Below are positions 27,787 to 36,011 of a DNA stretch of 64,000 bases, piece after piece. Below the pieces are notes generated by a model that saw only the letters and a program-made list of their open reading frames with translations, had not been told where the DNA came from and did not search any database. The position numbers were made by a program, and so were the translations under genes. Positions within the stretch are counted from its first letter, which is position 1, and each line of letters opens with the position of its first letter. Source of the stretch: Streptomyces capitiformicae (GTDB taxonomy: Bacteria; Actinomycetota; Actinomycetes; Streptomycetales; Streptomycetaceae). The stretch is taken from contig NZ_CP022161.1 of assembly GCF_002214185.1 (NCBI RefSeq), forward strand, positions 4,773,767-4,837,766, read 5' to 3'.

Positions 27787-28677
27787 TCAGGACGCGGCGG
27801 ATGTCTTCGGCCGCCGAAGGACCACTCGCATGTCCCGGCACCGGAAGTTGCGGTACTTCGGTCCGAACCGGCGGTTCAGTCCCAGTTCGGGATCCTGGCT
27901 GAGCAGCCTGGTGAACGCCGGGTGGCGGTACGGTCCGTCGGGGTACTTCGACTCGTAGTCCACCACGTGCTGGCCCTCGAGTGACACCAGCGTCAGGCCC
28001 GCCTCGCGGAAGGCCTCGAGGTAGTCCTCGAAGAAGCGGCGGTTGATCCAGTCGTCGTGGTAGACGCTGTGGACGATCTTCTGCACCAGGCCGGGGGCGA
28101 AGTACTCCTCCAGCATCTCGCCCATTTGCTCGGGCTCCAGCATGAGGTGCGTCCAGTGCGGTATCGGATTGTCTGCCCAGAAGATCAGGTCGCGGCCCTC
28201 CCAGGAGACGTTCTCCAGATGGTGTCCGTCCGGCCCGGACCAGATGGGGCCGTAGTGCGCGTACACGTAGCCGCCGGGTGCCAGGGCGTCCCGGATGGCG
28301 AGCATGGACTCCGTCAGATCGGTCATGTGCTCGAAAGCGTTGCATGAGAAGACCAGGTCGAAGGCGCCCCGCTCGAGTCCGGCCTTCTCGACCGGCTTCC
28401 CGATCACTTCGTGCCGGTCCTCGCTGGAGTCCTGGGCGAGCGGATCGACCGAAACCCAGCGTCGGTGGTCCGGAAGCCCGGCAACGGTCGAGGCCATGCT
28501 CCCGCCGACCTCAAGGACGTTCGCCCCTCGAACGTCGAACTGACTCATGAAGTCTCGAAGGACGGTGTTCTGCGATTCGGCCACGACGGTCCGCTCTCGC
28601 AGCCGCTCCGGTAGCGGCCCGTCCCACCACTGTCTCAAGGAGTCCGTCGTACTCTCCTGCGGAAGGGTGTTCGCCAC
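27787..28677 (-). CDS. SAM-dependent methyltransferase (class I)
   Basis: A 296-residue Rossmann-type methyltransferase. Motif I is NVLEVGGSMAS, post-I is VSVDPLAQ, and motif IV is FDLVFSCNAFEHM, a form seen in small-molecule methyltransferases (UbiE/COQ5-like). The C-terminal half has an unusual region, YHDDWINRRFFEDYLEAF, that may bind the acceptor. The target is unknown; in an aminoglycoside-like pathway N- or O-methylation of a sugar or cyclitol is the natural guess. The GTG at 28677 has GGAG 6 bases upstream, inside the TTG-started longer frame. Lies between an aminotransferase and GH3 in the same operon. Confidence 0.8.
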   Translation of the reverse strand: MANTLPQESTTDSLRQWWDGPLPERLRERTVVAESQNTVLRDFMSQFDVRGANVLEVGGSMASTVAGLPDHRRWVSVDPLAQDSSEDRHEVIGKPVEKAGLERGAFDLVFSCNAFEHMTDLTESMLAIRDALAPGGYVYAHYGPIWSGPDGHHLENVSWEGRDLIFWADNPIPHWTHLMLEPEQMGEMLEEYFAPGLVQKIVHSVYHDDWINRRFFEDYLEAFREAGLTLVSLEGQHVVDYESKYPDGPYRHPAFTRLLSQDPELGLNRRFGPKYRNFRCRDMRVVLRRPKTSAAS

Positions 28678-28744
28678 GTTCTGCTCCAAATGACTCGTGA
28701 CCGGTGGTGGGCGGCGGGATGGCGCGGCCGAGGCCGAAGGGCGA

Positions 28745-29941
28745 CTACAGCTTCCGTACCGCGGCCGTGAAACGCTCCATCAGCACCTCGGTCTGTTCGG
28801 CCAGCCGGTAGCTGATGTTGAAGTCGTCTTCCACGTCACAGAAGACGCCGTGACGCAGGAGTGTCTGCTGCAACCGCTCCCGGACCCCGCTGTCGTCGGT
28901 TTCGTCCAGCTCGAAGCTTGGCCCCCAGCCGACCAGCTCCAGCGGAATGCCGTGTTCCGTGAAGAGGCCGCGCAGCTGGTCGACCACCCACTCGCCCGCC
29001 GCGGCCACTGTTCCGGGCACGTCCCAGCGCTGGGTGAGATCGAGTGTCGTGAGGGCGGCGGCGAGAGCGGTCTGCTCGTGCTGGTAGGTGTTCCAGACGT
29101 GCGAACGGTGGTGGGCCAGGGCCATCTCGCCCCGGCAGACCACCGCGGAGATCGGAAAACCGTTGCCCAGTCCCTTGGAGACGGTGACAGCGTCGGGGTT
29201 GAGGCCGGCGCGGGCGGTGTAACCGCCGGCGCCGGCCCGGATCCCCGTCTTGACCTCGTCGAGTACGAAAGCGCAGCCGTGCTCGTGCGCGATGCGGTTC
29301 AGGTCTTGGTAATGCTCGGGCGGGTACCGGTGCGGGAGCGGTGTGACCACGACTGCACCGATCTGGTCGGCCCTGCGCCGCAGGACCTCCCGCAGTTCTT
29401 CCGGGCCGCCGTCCAGCCCGGTGGCGTACGACGGGAACAAGCGGTACTCCGGCACTGCCTCCAGGTGCCAGTCGTGCCATCCGTGGTACCCGTAAGTGAG
29501 GACGCCCTGCCTGCCGGTGGCGTGCTGGGCGAGGCGCACGGCTGCGGTTACGGCGCAGGAACCCGTCTTGAAGCACAGGACCCGACTTCCCCAGGGGAAC
29601 CAGTGCAGCAGGGCCTGTGCCAGTTCGAGGCGGCGAGGACTGGCGCTGGTGTAGAAGAGGTTGCCGGACGCAGCGGCGGCCGTGACGGCTTCCACGACCG
29701 CGGGCTCCGCGTGCCCGACGAGCACAGCACCGAAGGCGCTCGTCAGATCAAGGTAGTCGTGGTCGTCCAGGTCCGTGATCACGGCCCCGCTGCCATGTGT
29801 CATTACACACGGGTACCGGCCCTCGAGATCGGTCCGGTGCGACGTCGTGATGGTGTGCGCCTCTTCGATGTGCCGGATCGAGCGCGGCCAACGGGCAGCG
29901 TCATCATCGGTGAAGCCGATGCCGTCAACATGGGTCGTCAC
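28745..29941 (-). CDS. Class III PLP aminotransferase, glutamate-1-semialdehyde-like (first copy)
   Basis: A 398-residue fold-type I aminotransferase. Landmarks: LDDHDYLDLTSAFGAVLVGH, FKTGSCAVTAAVRLA (Cys replaces the usual Glu of GSEA), GYHGWHDWH, the cofactor Asp in AFVLDEVKTG and the PLP lysine in TVSKGLGNGFP. Relatives include glutamate-1-semialdehyde aminomutase and the 6'-aminotransferases of aminoglycoside pathways (NeoN/BtrB type), which convert a 6'-aldehyde to an amine. With the GMC oxidase in the opposite operon this is the likely chemistry here. The GTG at 29941 is preceded by GGGAG at 8 bases. 52 bases downstream of the second GH3. Confidence 0.8.
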   Translation of the reverse strand: MTTHVDGIGFTDDDAARWPRSIRHIEEAHTITTSHRTDLEGRYPCVMTHGSGAVITDLDDHDYLDLTSAFGAVLVGHAEPAVVEAVTAAAASGNLFYTSASPRRLELAQALLHWFPWGSRVLCFKTGSCAVTAAVRLAQHATGRQGVLTYGYHGWHDWHLEAVPEYRLFPSYATGLDGGPEELREVLRRRADQIGAVVVTPLPHRYPPEHYQDLNRIAHEHGCAFVLDEVKTGIRAGAGGYTARAGLNPDAVTVSKGLGNGFPISAVVCRGEMALAHHRSHVWNTYQHEQTALAAALTTLDLTQRWDVPGTVAAAGEWVVDQLRGLFTEHGIPLELVGWGPSFELDETDDSGVRERLQQTLLRHGVFCDVEDDFNISYRLAEQTEVLMERFTAAVRKL

Positions 29942-29993
29942 AGTGGTTACTCCCACACCTTGTGTCCAGCGTGCCAAGTGGATGGATCGGTGC

Positions 29994-32879
29994 TCACATG
30001 TCGAGCCGGGGCGCCTGTGGGGAGTCGTCGCGCAGGAACCTCAGGTCCCGCAGGCACAGACCGGAAGCGCCGAACACCACATACAGGTCGTGCACTCCGG
30101 CGACCGGAACGGTCCGCACCGTCACCTCGTTCCAGGCGTACCGGTCAGCCGCACCCTTGACGGTGACCGTCGCGAGGACCTCACCGCTCAACCGGTCGTC
30201 AAGCACCAGCGACACGTCCGCTTCCTGGTCGTGCGTGCTGGACAGCCGCATGACGCAACCGTGCACACCGGTACCGAAATCGACACCGCGGAAGGCGACC
30301 CAGTCGCTCTCGACGGTCGCCAACACCGCGTCGCCCGTCTCCTTGGTCGCGTCCACCGGCCGTACGGCGCCGCGATCGTCCGCTGAGAAGGCGGGCATCG
30401 GCTGCGACGCGTCCCACGGCGGTATGTGCTCCCCCTCGACCTCCAGCCGGGCGGTCAGTCTGATGTCCGAGCTGGAGCGCCCGACGAGGACATCGTGACA
30501 GGCCGCCTCGACGACCGGACGACCCCGTGTGGCGTCCCAGAAGGCGAGGTCCGTCGCCGGGATGTCGAAGCTCACACGGCGGCGTTCCCCGGCCGGTACG
30601 GGCACGCGCCGGAAGGCCCGCAGACGGCGCAGTGGCTGCTTGACCCGCGACCGGGACTGCCGCGTGTAGACCTGCACGACCTCGTCGCTGTCCAGGCCGC
30701 CGGTGTTGGCTATCTCGAAGCTGATGGTGACGGTGCCGTCCGAGGGGATCTGGTCGGCTGACATCCGCAGGTCCGCATAGGTGAAAGAAGAGTACGTCAG
30801 CCCGTGCCCGAACGGGTAGAGCGGGGTGCCGCGGAAGTACTGGTAGGTGCTCTCCGCGGTGATGACGTCGTACTCCAGCAGGTCCGGCAGATCGGCGACG
30901 TCGGCGTACCAGGTCTGGGTGAGCCGACCCGCAGGAGCGGCGTCGCCGAAGAGCACGTCGGCCATGGCCCTTCCCGCTTCCTGGCCGCCATGGCAGGACC
31001 AGAGGATCGCCGGGACGTGCGCGTCGGCCCAGTTGACAGCGCATGGATATCCGGTGACGAGGATCAGCACCGTACGGGGGTCGACGGCGTGAACCGCACG
31101 CAGCAGCGCTTCCTGCGCGGGGGACAGCCGCAAGTCGGACCGGTCGTCGTCCTCCCGTCCGTTGATGAGCGGGTGGTTGCCCATGACCACCACGGTCATG
31201 TCCGCCTCACGGGCGGCCGCCACAGCCGCCTCGACTCCGCTGCTGACCCTGTCGATGACGAATCCGGTGGCGTGCCGGGCGCTGTCCGCGCCCAGGCGCG
31301 CGACCCCGTCGTCGTCGACACGGACATAGCGACCTGTCGCGCAGTGGCGGAGCACGGTGACGTCGCCTCGTGCCTCCGGGACGAAGGTCTCCTGGACGCG
31401 CCACCCTCCGGGCTGCGCGGACGCGCTGACGAGCGCCCCGGACTCGTTGGGGGCCAGGTACCGGCCGTGGGCCACCGAACGCAGGGTGACGATGCCGTTG
31501 CCCCAGTCCGCGAGATCGAACCGGGCGGCGGCCTCGCCGCTGTCCCGCCCGACTGTCAACCCTGTGCCGTCCGGACCGCCGGCGGTGGTCAGGCAGTCAC
31601 CTGTGGGCGCGCAGCGGATGACGACCCGGTCGATGCCCTCTGCGAACGTCACCTCAGCGTCCGGAAGATGCTCCGCGATGCCCCGCACGATCGAAACGGA
31701 GTAGGGCAGTGTTCCGCTGTACCAGTCCGTGTGGACCTGATCCGCCGTCGGGCCGATCACAGCGATACGGCGGATGCGACCGGGATCGAGCGGCAGTACC
31801 CCGTCGTCGTTCCGCAACAGCACCGTGGCCTGCCTGGCCGCTTCCCGGGCCAGGGCCTGGTGCTCCGGGCTGTTGATCACGTCGGTCGGGGTGTCCTCGT
31901 ACGGGCACCAGCCGGGCGGATCGAACTCGCCGAGCCGGAACCGGACCCTCAGGGCCCGCCGGACCGCGTTGTCCACGTCGGCCACGTCGATGAGGCCGAG
32001 GCGGAGCGCTTCGGCAAGCCGCTCGATCGTAGGGTCCGCCAGGTCACGGTTGTCGGTGAAACTGTCGATGCCCGCCTTGAGCAGCGCCGCGTGGCCCGTC
32101 ACGTGGTCCGGGTAGTAGTGCTGCTGGGTCACGACATGGGATGGAGCCGTCGCATCGCTCACGATGAACAGTTCGTCGTCCGTCCACTTCCGGACCACCT
32201 CGTTGATGAGGGGCGACAGATGCGTCGGGCGCCCGTTGACCGCATTGTACGAGCACATGATGCCCTCGGCCGCGCCCTGCGCGATGGCCGTTCGGTAGGC
32301 CGGCAGCTCGTACTCATGGAGCACCCGGGGCGGCAGGTTGCTCGACGTCGACTCGCAGTCGGTCTCGTTGTTGTACGCGAGGAAGTGCTTGAGGACCGGC
32401 GCCGTGCGCAGATGCGTGGGGTGGTCACCGCGCAGCCCCCACGCGTACGCGGCGCCCATCTCGGCGGTCAGATACGGATCTTCGGAGTACCCCTCCTCGT
32501 TACGGCCCCAGCGCGGATCGCGCAGTGGGTTCACCACGGGGCCCCACACGTTCAGCCCCACCCTGTCCGGCTCCCGGTTGTGCAGTCCTCGGACCTCGTC
32601 ACCGACTGCCGCCCCGACAGAGCGGACGAGGTCGGTGTTCCAACTGCTCGCCAAACCGATGGCCTGAGGGAACACCGTGGCTTCTCCGAGCCATGCCAGG
32701 CCGTGGAGCACCTCAGTGCCGGTGACGAACCGCCCCATCCCGAGCCGGGGAACCGGCGCCTGATACTGGTGCAGCAGCCCGAGTTTCTCTTCGAGCGTGA
32801 GTTGCGCCAACAGGTCCGCCACCCGTTCGTTCAGCGGCCGCGAGGGATCTCTGAACGCCTTGTCCGAATGACTGCTCAC
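29994..32879 (-). CDS. GH3 family glycosidase (second copy), cytoplasmic
   Basis: A 961-residue paralogue of the GH3 protein at 24.8-27.7 kb, with the same domain order. It has the barrel with GLASSWN, RDPRWGRNEEGYSEDP and KHFLAYNNET, nucleophile Asp near residue 241 in FIVSDATAPSHV, VAVNW-like and RLTQTWYADV motifs, LYPFGHGLTYSSF, a beta-trefoil-like insertion, a fibronectin-III-like domain and a CBM6-like end. No signal peptide, so it should act inside the cell. The GTG at 32879 is chosen for GGAG 7 bases upstream; a longer frame reaches 33008. The two copies differ enough in the barrel that they may use different substrates. Confidence 0.85.
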   Translation of the reverse strand: MSSHSDKAFRDPSRPLNERVADLLAQLTLEEKLGLLHQYQAPVPRLGMGRFVTGTEVLHGLAWLGEATVFPQAIGLASSWNTDLVRSVGAAVGDEVRGLHNREPDRVGLNVWGPVVNPLRDPRWGRNEEGYSEDPYLTAEMGAAYAWGLRGDHPTHLRTAPVLKHFLAYNNETDCESTSSNLPPRVLHEYELPAYRTAIAQGAAEGIMCSYNAVNGRPTHLSPLINEVVRKWTDDELFIVSDATAPSHVVTQQHYYPDHVTGHAALLKAGIDSFTDNRDLADPTIERLAEALRLGLIDVADVDNAVRRALRVRFRLGEFDPPGWCPYEDTPTDVINSPEHQALAREAARQATVLLRNDDGVLPLDPGRIRRIAVIGPTADQVHTDWYSGTLPYSVSIVRGIAEHLPDAEVTFAEGIDRVVIRCAPTGDCLTTAGGPDGTGLTVGRDSGEAAARFDLADWGNGIVTLRSVAHGRYLAPNESGALVSASAQPGGWRVQETFVPEARGDVTVLRHCATGRYVRVDDDGVARLGADSARHATGFVIDRVSSGVEAAVAAAREADMTVVVMGNHPLINGREDDDRSDLRLSPAQEALLRAVHAVDPRTVLILVTGYPCAVNWADAHVPAILWSCHGGQEAGRAMADVLFGDAAPAGRLTQTWYADVADLPDLLEYDVITAESTYQYFRGTPLYPFGHGLTYSSFTYADLRMSADQIPSDGTVTISFEIANTGGLDSDEVVQVYTRQSRSRVKQPLRRLRAFRRVPVPAGERRRVSFDIPATDLAFWDATRGRPVVEAACHDVLVGRSSSDIRLTARLEVEGEHIPPWDASQPMPAFSADDRGAVRPVDATKETGDAVLATVESDWVAFRGVDFGTGVHGCVMRLSSTHDQEADVSLVLDDRLSGEVLATVTVKGAADRYAWNEVTVRTVPVAGVHDLYVVFGASGLCLRDLRFLRDDSPQAPRLDM

Positions 32880-32962
32880 AGTTCGACTCCGTTTCCGGGA
32901 CGCACCCGCCACGATGGATGGACCGCGATCCTCCGGGACCCCTTCCGGGCTTCCCGGTGCCG

Positions 32963-34294
32963 TCATGGCGAGGGCGGAAGCTCCTTGATCTGGTTCACCA
33001 GCGTCCACATGTCCGGGATCTCATCCACCGCGCGGCGGTAATCCATCAGGCCGCCCGTCTCGTTCAGGCACCGGAGGTCACGTGCCTCGGGGCTCGGCTC
33101 GGACCAGCCCTGGAACGCCGCTGGTGTGGAGGCTTCCAGTTCCGCCAGCGCCTCCCCGGCCACGTCAAGAGCGAACTGCACGTCCTCCAGGGTGTGGGCG
33201 GCCGTCACGATCTGCCGGTCGAAGCGATGGAACAGCACGCCGCGGCACAGGCACGACCAGTAGAAGGCCTGTCCGAGATCTTCGTCCTCGAAGACGATGT
33301 GGAAGTCGCTGCCGACGCGGAAGGCGTCAGCCCGGACACCCGCGGACCTGAACAGAGCCCCGAGCCCTTCCATCAGAGCCGTACCGACGTGGTCCAGCAC
33401 CGCGGGCACGTTGTCCCGGACGAAGACGTCGAGTGTCGCCACGGCCGCCGCCAGGGGGGTGACCTCACTGTTGAAGGTGCCCCACATATGGGTCTTGTCG
33501 CGCTGCTCGATCAGCTCGGCCCGGCCCACGACAGCGCTGATCGCGTGGCCGTTCGCGAGTCCCTTGCTGAGCGTGGTCATCTCCGGGGTTATGCCGGACG
33601 AGGACTGGAATCCTCCCATGCCGTACCGGAACCCGGTCACGACCTCGTCGAAGATGAGAATCACGCCTTTTCGGCTGGTCAGTTCCCGCAGCTCGGCGAA
33701 GTACTCGTGGGGGAAGAAGTTGAGGTCGGGGGTGACGATGACACAGGCGACGTCGCCGGCGTACCGGTCCAGAAGCAGTTCGAGGAGATTGAGGTTGTAG
33801 GCGAAGTCGATGTGCGTCGGGTCTTCCATGCGGAACTGGGGGAACATCTGCAGGTGCCAGTCGTGCCAGCCGTGGTATCCGCTGGTGAGGACGGTCCGCC
33901 GACCGGTGGCCATGCGTGCGAGCCGTATGGCCGCTGTTGTCGCCTCCGACCCGGTGCGGAAGAACAGTGCCCTCTCGGCCGACGGGAACATGTTCGTCAG
34001 CCGTTCCGCCACCTCGAAGAGGAGCGGAGAGGTGGTGGTGGGGAACATGGAGCCCACGTCGTTTATCGCCGCAATGGTCGCCGCAGACACCTCCGGGTGG
34101 CGGTGCCCCAGCAGCACGGCGCCGGTGGAAGCCGTCAGATCCAGGTAGCGGTTGCCCTCGAGGTCGGTGACGTAGCCGCCGAGACCGCTCGCGACGACGA
34201 AGGGAAACGTTCCGTCAAGGTCTGGGCGAGTGGACGAGACGACCTTGCGGGAGCGCTCCATCAAGCTCTCGGACTTCGGCCAGCTGGAGAACAC
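32963..34294 (-). CDS. Class III PLP aminotransferase, glutamate-1-semialdehyde-like (second copy)
   Basis: A 443-residue aminotransferase related to the one at 28.7-29.9 kb. Motifs: LEGNRYLDLTASTGAVLLGH, FRTGSEATTAAIRLAR (normal GSEA), GYHGWHDWHLQMFPQFR, ILIFDEVVTGFRYG and the PLP lysine in TLSKGLANGHA. The last 50 residues extend beyond typical glutamate-semialdehyde enzymes. Together with the GH3 gene after it, it repeats the aminotransferase-plus-GH3 unit. GTG at 34294, 15 bases after the kinase stop codon, so the two are probably translated in sequence. Two such enzymes suggest two amino groups are installed on the product. Confidence 0.8.
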   Translation of the reverse strand: MFSSWPKSESLMERSRKVVSSTRPDLDGTFPFVVASGLGGYVTDLEGNRYLDLTASTGAVLLGHRHPEVSAATIAAINDVGSMFPTTTSPLLFEVAERLTNMFPSAERALFFRTGSEATTAAIRLARMATGRRTVLTSGYHGWHDWHLQMFPQFRMEDPTHIDFAYNLNLLELLLDRYAGDVACVIVTPDLNFFPHEYFAELRELTSRKGVILIFDEVVTGFRYGMGGFQSSSGITPEMTTLSKGLANGHAISAVVGRAELIEQRDKTHMWGTFNSEVTPLAAAVATLDVFVRDNVPAVLDHVGTALMEGLGALFRSAGVRADAFRVGSDFHIVFEDEDLGQAFYWSCLCRGVLFHRFDRQIVTAAHTLEDVQFALDVAGEALAELEASTPAAFQGWSEPSPEARDLRCLNETGGLMDYRRAVDEIPDMWTLVNQIKELPPSP

Positions 34295-34309
34295 GAGGGC
34301 CTGCCTTTC

Positions 34310-35380
34310 TCATGGTCGGGTCACGGCTGATGACAGAGAGGGGACGTCCTCGACGAGTGCCGACAGGTGACCCAGCTGGTCCGCGAGGTCGGAAGGCAAC
34401 TCGAATTCGGGGTCGTCGATGTCGAGACAGGAAAGACCGGTCGCGATCACCGCGACGGTCATCTGGCGGGGGAAATCCTCGCGCTCCGCTGGAGTCAGCT
34501 CGATGAGCGAGCGGTATCCGTCGAAAAGCGCCTGTGCCCGCTGAAGTGCCCACTCGGTCCGGATGGCATGCTGACCCGTGAGGTCCGGATCGAACCCGGC
34601 GGTGATCGCCATCGCGTGGACGAGGTCGAAGATGCGGTGTCCCCACCGGGCGTCATCGAAGTCGATGAGCCTGAGGAAGCCCTCGCCGGTGCGGACGGTG
34701 TTCGCCAGTGCGGTGTCGCCGTGCAGGTAGGACCCCACGAGCCCCCCGGCCGGGCCGTCCTGCGGAAGGTCGCGCACTTTCCGGCGCAACTCGGCGAGCC
34801 GGGCGGCGGCCGGTGACCCGTGGGCGGCCCGGGGCCGGCAGTACCGGTCGATGTAGTCCCCCAGGCCCGCCGGGTCGTCGGGGGTCCACCGGTACCGGCA
34901 CCGAGGGCGGTCCCGGGAGCCTGGGGGCATCCCGGCGACGCTCAGGTGGAAGAGCGCCAGGGTACGGCCGAACTCCTCGGCGTCACCGTCGGTCGGCAGG
35001 CGGCCCTCGACCCACCCCTGTACCTCGAAATACCTTCCCTGGTGGATGACCCCGTCGTCCCCCGCCTGGGTGCTGAGCAGTGGGGAGACGGGACCGCCCG
35101 CCCGCTGCGACCAGCGATGGACCGCGAGATGTACCGGCCAGTCCTCCGAAGAAAGGTAATGAGCCTTCTCCTTGATGAGGAAGTGGTAACCGGTGGCTGT
35201 GCGGCAGTGCAGACGCAACGTCTGTCCCCAGAGGCCGAGATCGTCGATAACCTCGGCCCCGGATAATTCGTACTGCTCGGCAACGGACGCGGCCATTCGG
35301 TGATCTGCGGGTGAGAGCGCCGACCGGCGCCCCGTACTCACCACGTCGCTCAATTTCTCGTCCCCGTTTCGTTGTTCCAC
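34310..35380 (-). CDS. APH-family phosphotransferase
   Basis: A 356-residue protein of the aminoglycoside/choline/homoserine kinase fold. The lysine of the nucleotide loop is in YHFLIKEKAHYL, the catalytic Brenner motif is GSYLHGDTALANTV, and the metal-binding Asp motif is LIDFDDARWGHR. First gene of the leftward operon, directly behind the LacI-type operators. In antibiotic clusters such kinases either inactivate the product or a precursor for self-protection, or phosphorylate a biosynthetic intermediate. GTG start at 35380 has only a weak GTGAGA site. Confidence 0.8.
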   Translation of the reverse strand: MEQRNGDEKLSDVVSTGRRSALSPADHRMAASVAEQYELSGAEVIDDLGLWGQTLRLHCRTATGYHFLIKEKAHYLSSEDWPVHLAVHRWSQRAGGPVSPLLSTQAGDDGVIHQGRYFEVQGWVEGRLPTDGDAEEFGRTLALFHLSVAGMPPGSRDRPRCRYRWTPDDPAGLGDYIDRYCRPRAAHGSPAAARLAELRRKVRDLPQDGPAGGLVGSYLHGDTALANTVRTGEGFLRLIDFDDARWGHRIFDLVHAMAITAGFDPDLTGQHAIRTEWALQRAQALFDGYRSLIELTPAEREDFPRQMTVAVIATGLSCLDIDDPEFELPSDLADQLGHLSALVEDVPSLSSAVTRP

Positions 35381-35416
35381 TGCGTCTCACGCACAAAGAA
35401 AAAGGATGACTTGGTG

Positions 35417-35461
35417 GAAGCGCTTCGCAAATATAATGAAACATTAATCGAAGCGCTTCGA
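35417..35461 (-). promoter_or_regulatory. Paired LacI-type operators around the leftward promoter
   Basis: Two palindromes, GAAGCGCTTC at 35417-35426 and TCGAAGCGCTTCGA at 35448-35461, have centres 33 bases apart (about three helical turns). Between them the AT-rich sequence contains a minus-strand -10-like TATATT. The central CG and AAGCGCTT core are typical of LacI-family sugar-responsive repressors. Occupied together they would block the leftward operon (kinase, aminotransferases, GH3 enzymes). No LacI gene is in the window. Confidence 0.75.
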
Positions 35462-35726
35462 AAGCGTAACTCGGGGTCAGTTTCATGTCAACCCCTTTAC
35501 TCTTGTGTGGCCGGGCGCCGTCCGAATCTCGTGTCGTCTGGCATCGAAGGGCCGCCCGCACCTGCGGGCATAGTGAGCGCAAGCTTGTGTGTCGGGGCAA
35601 AAAGGGTGCCGACTCGAAGTGTAAAGAATCGGTGTGTAAAGAGCTGGTCTGTGCAGGAAGGCCCCTGTTCACGGATCGGTGCGCCGCCACTGATCCGGTG
35701 AAATCATGCCCGCCCTTTCAAAGTCC

Positions 35727-35755
35727 TTGACTCGGTCCTGACTGTGACCTAGCAT
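35727..35755 (+). promoter_or_regulatory. Sigma70-type promoter of the rightward operon
   Basis: TTGACT at 35727-35732 and TAGCAT at 35750-35755 are separated by 17 bases, a strong match to the housekeeping (HrdB) consensus. Transcription would begin near 35762 and run into the exporter genes. Confidence 0.7.
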
Positions 35756-35764
35756 CCTGCGACG

Positions 35765-35778
35765 TCGAAGCGCTTCGA
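35765..35778. promoter_or_regulatory. LacI-type operator of the rightward operon
   Basis: The 14-base perfect palindrome TCGAAGCGCTTCGA, identical to the one at 35448-35461, covers about +4 to +17 of the predicted transcript. Binding there would block initiation. The same repressor therefore probably controls both divergent operons. Confidence 0.75.
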
Positions 35779-36011
35779 TGCCTGAGTCGTCTTGATGCGC
35801 GGAGGTCGGAGGCGAGCGTCCCGCAGTGGCTGCGGAAGGACGAGCCCCGGATGTTCCCGTGGAAATCGAGCAGTCGATGATTATGTATTCCGATGGCTTG
35901 CCAGGCTATTCGGGGTATAGGTACGGTATTCAATCGGCTCGATGAGTTGACATCGATTGCCGCCGTTCGACCAACGGTGCGGCGAGTTCTTGCCGCGGAA
36001 CGGGGGACTGA

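Larger units (their letters stand above)
35462..36011. other. Divergent control region between the two cluster operons
   Basis: A 550-base stretch of lower GC than its surroundings. It contains a promoter and a third operator (listed separately) and a leader of about 250 bases before the first exporter gene. Small frames at 35485-35730 and in the leader lack good ribosome sites. A short AT-containing direct repeat (TGTAAAGA, TGTAAAGAG) lies near 35620-35645. Confidence 0.5.

Noticed and set aside
34310..35380. Calling the kinase a known aminoglycoside resistance enzyme such as APH(3')
   Set aside because: Only the general kinase motifs are visible; the substrate-binding part does not match any class I can name.
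24785..35380. Reading the leftward operon as a plant-glycan degradation locus
   Set aside because: GH3 genes and LacI-type operators fit, but there is no sugar importer or binding protein, the GH3 enzymes lack secretion signals, and the aminotransferases, kinase and opposite operon fit biosynthesis better. It remains the main alternative.
35372..35701. Plus-strand frame across the operators
   Set aside because: Runs through two operators and antisense to the kinase start, with no family resemblance.
35485..35730. Cysteine-rich 81-codon frame in the divergent control region
   Set aside because: No ribosome site before the ATG, no signal peptide, and it overlaps the predicted rightward promoter; cysteines are probably chance in a less GC-rich stretch.
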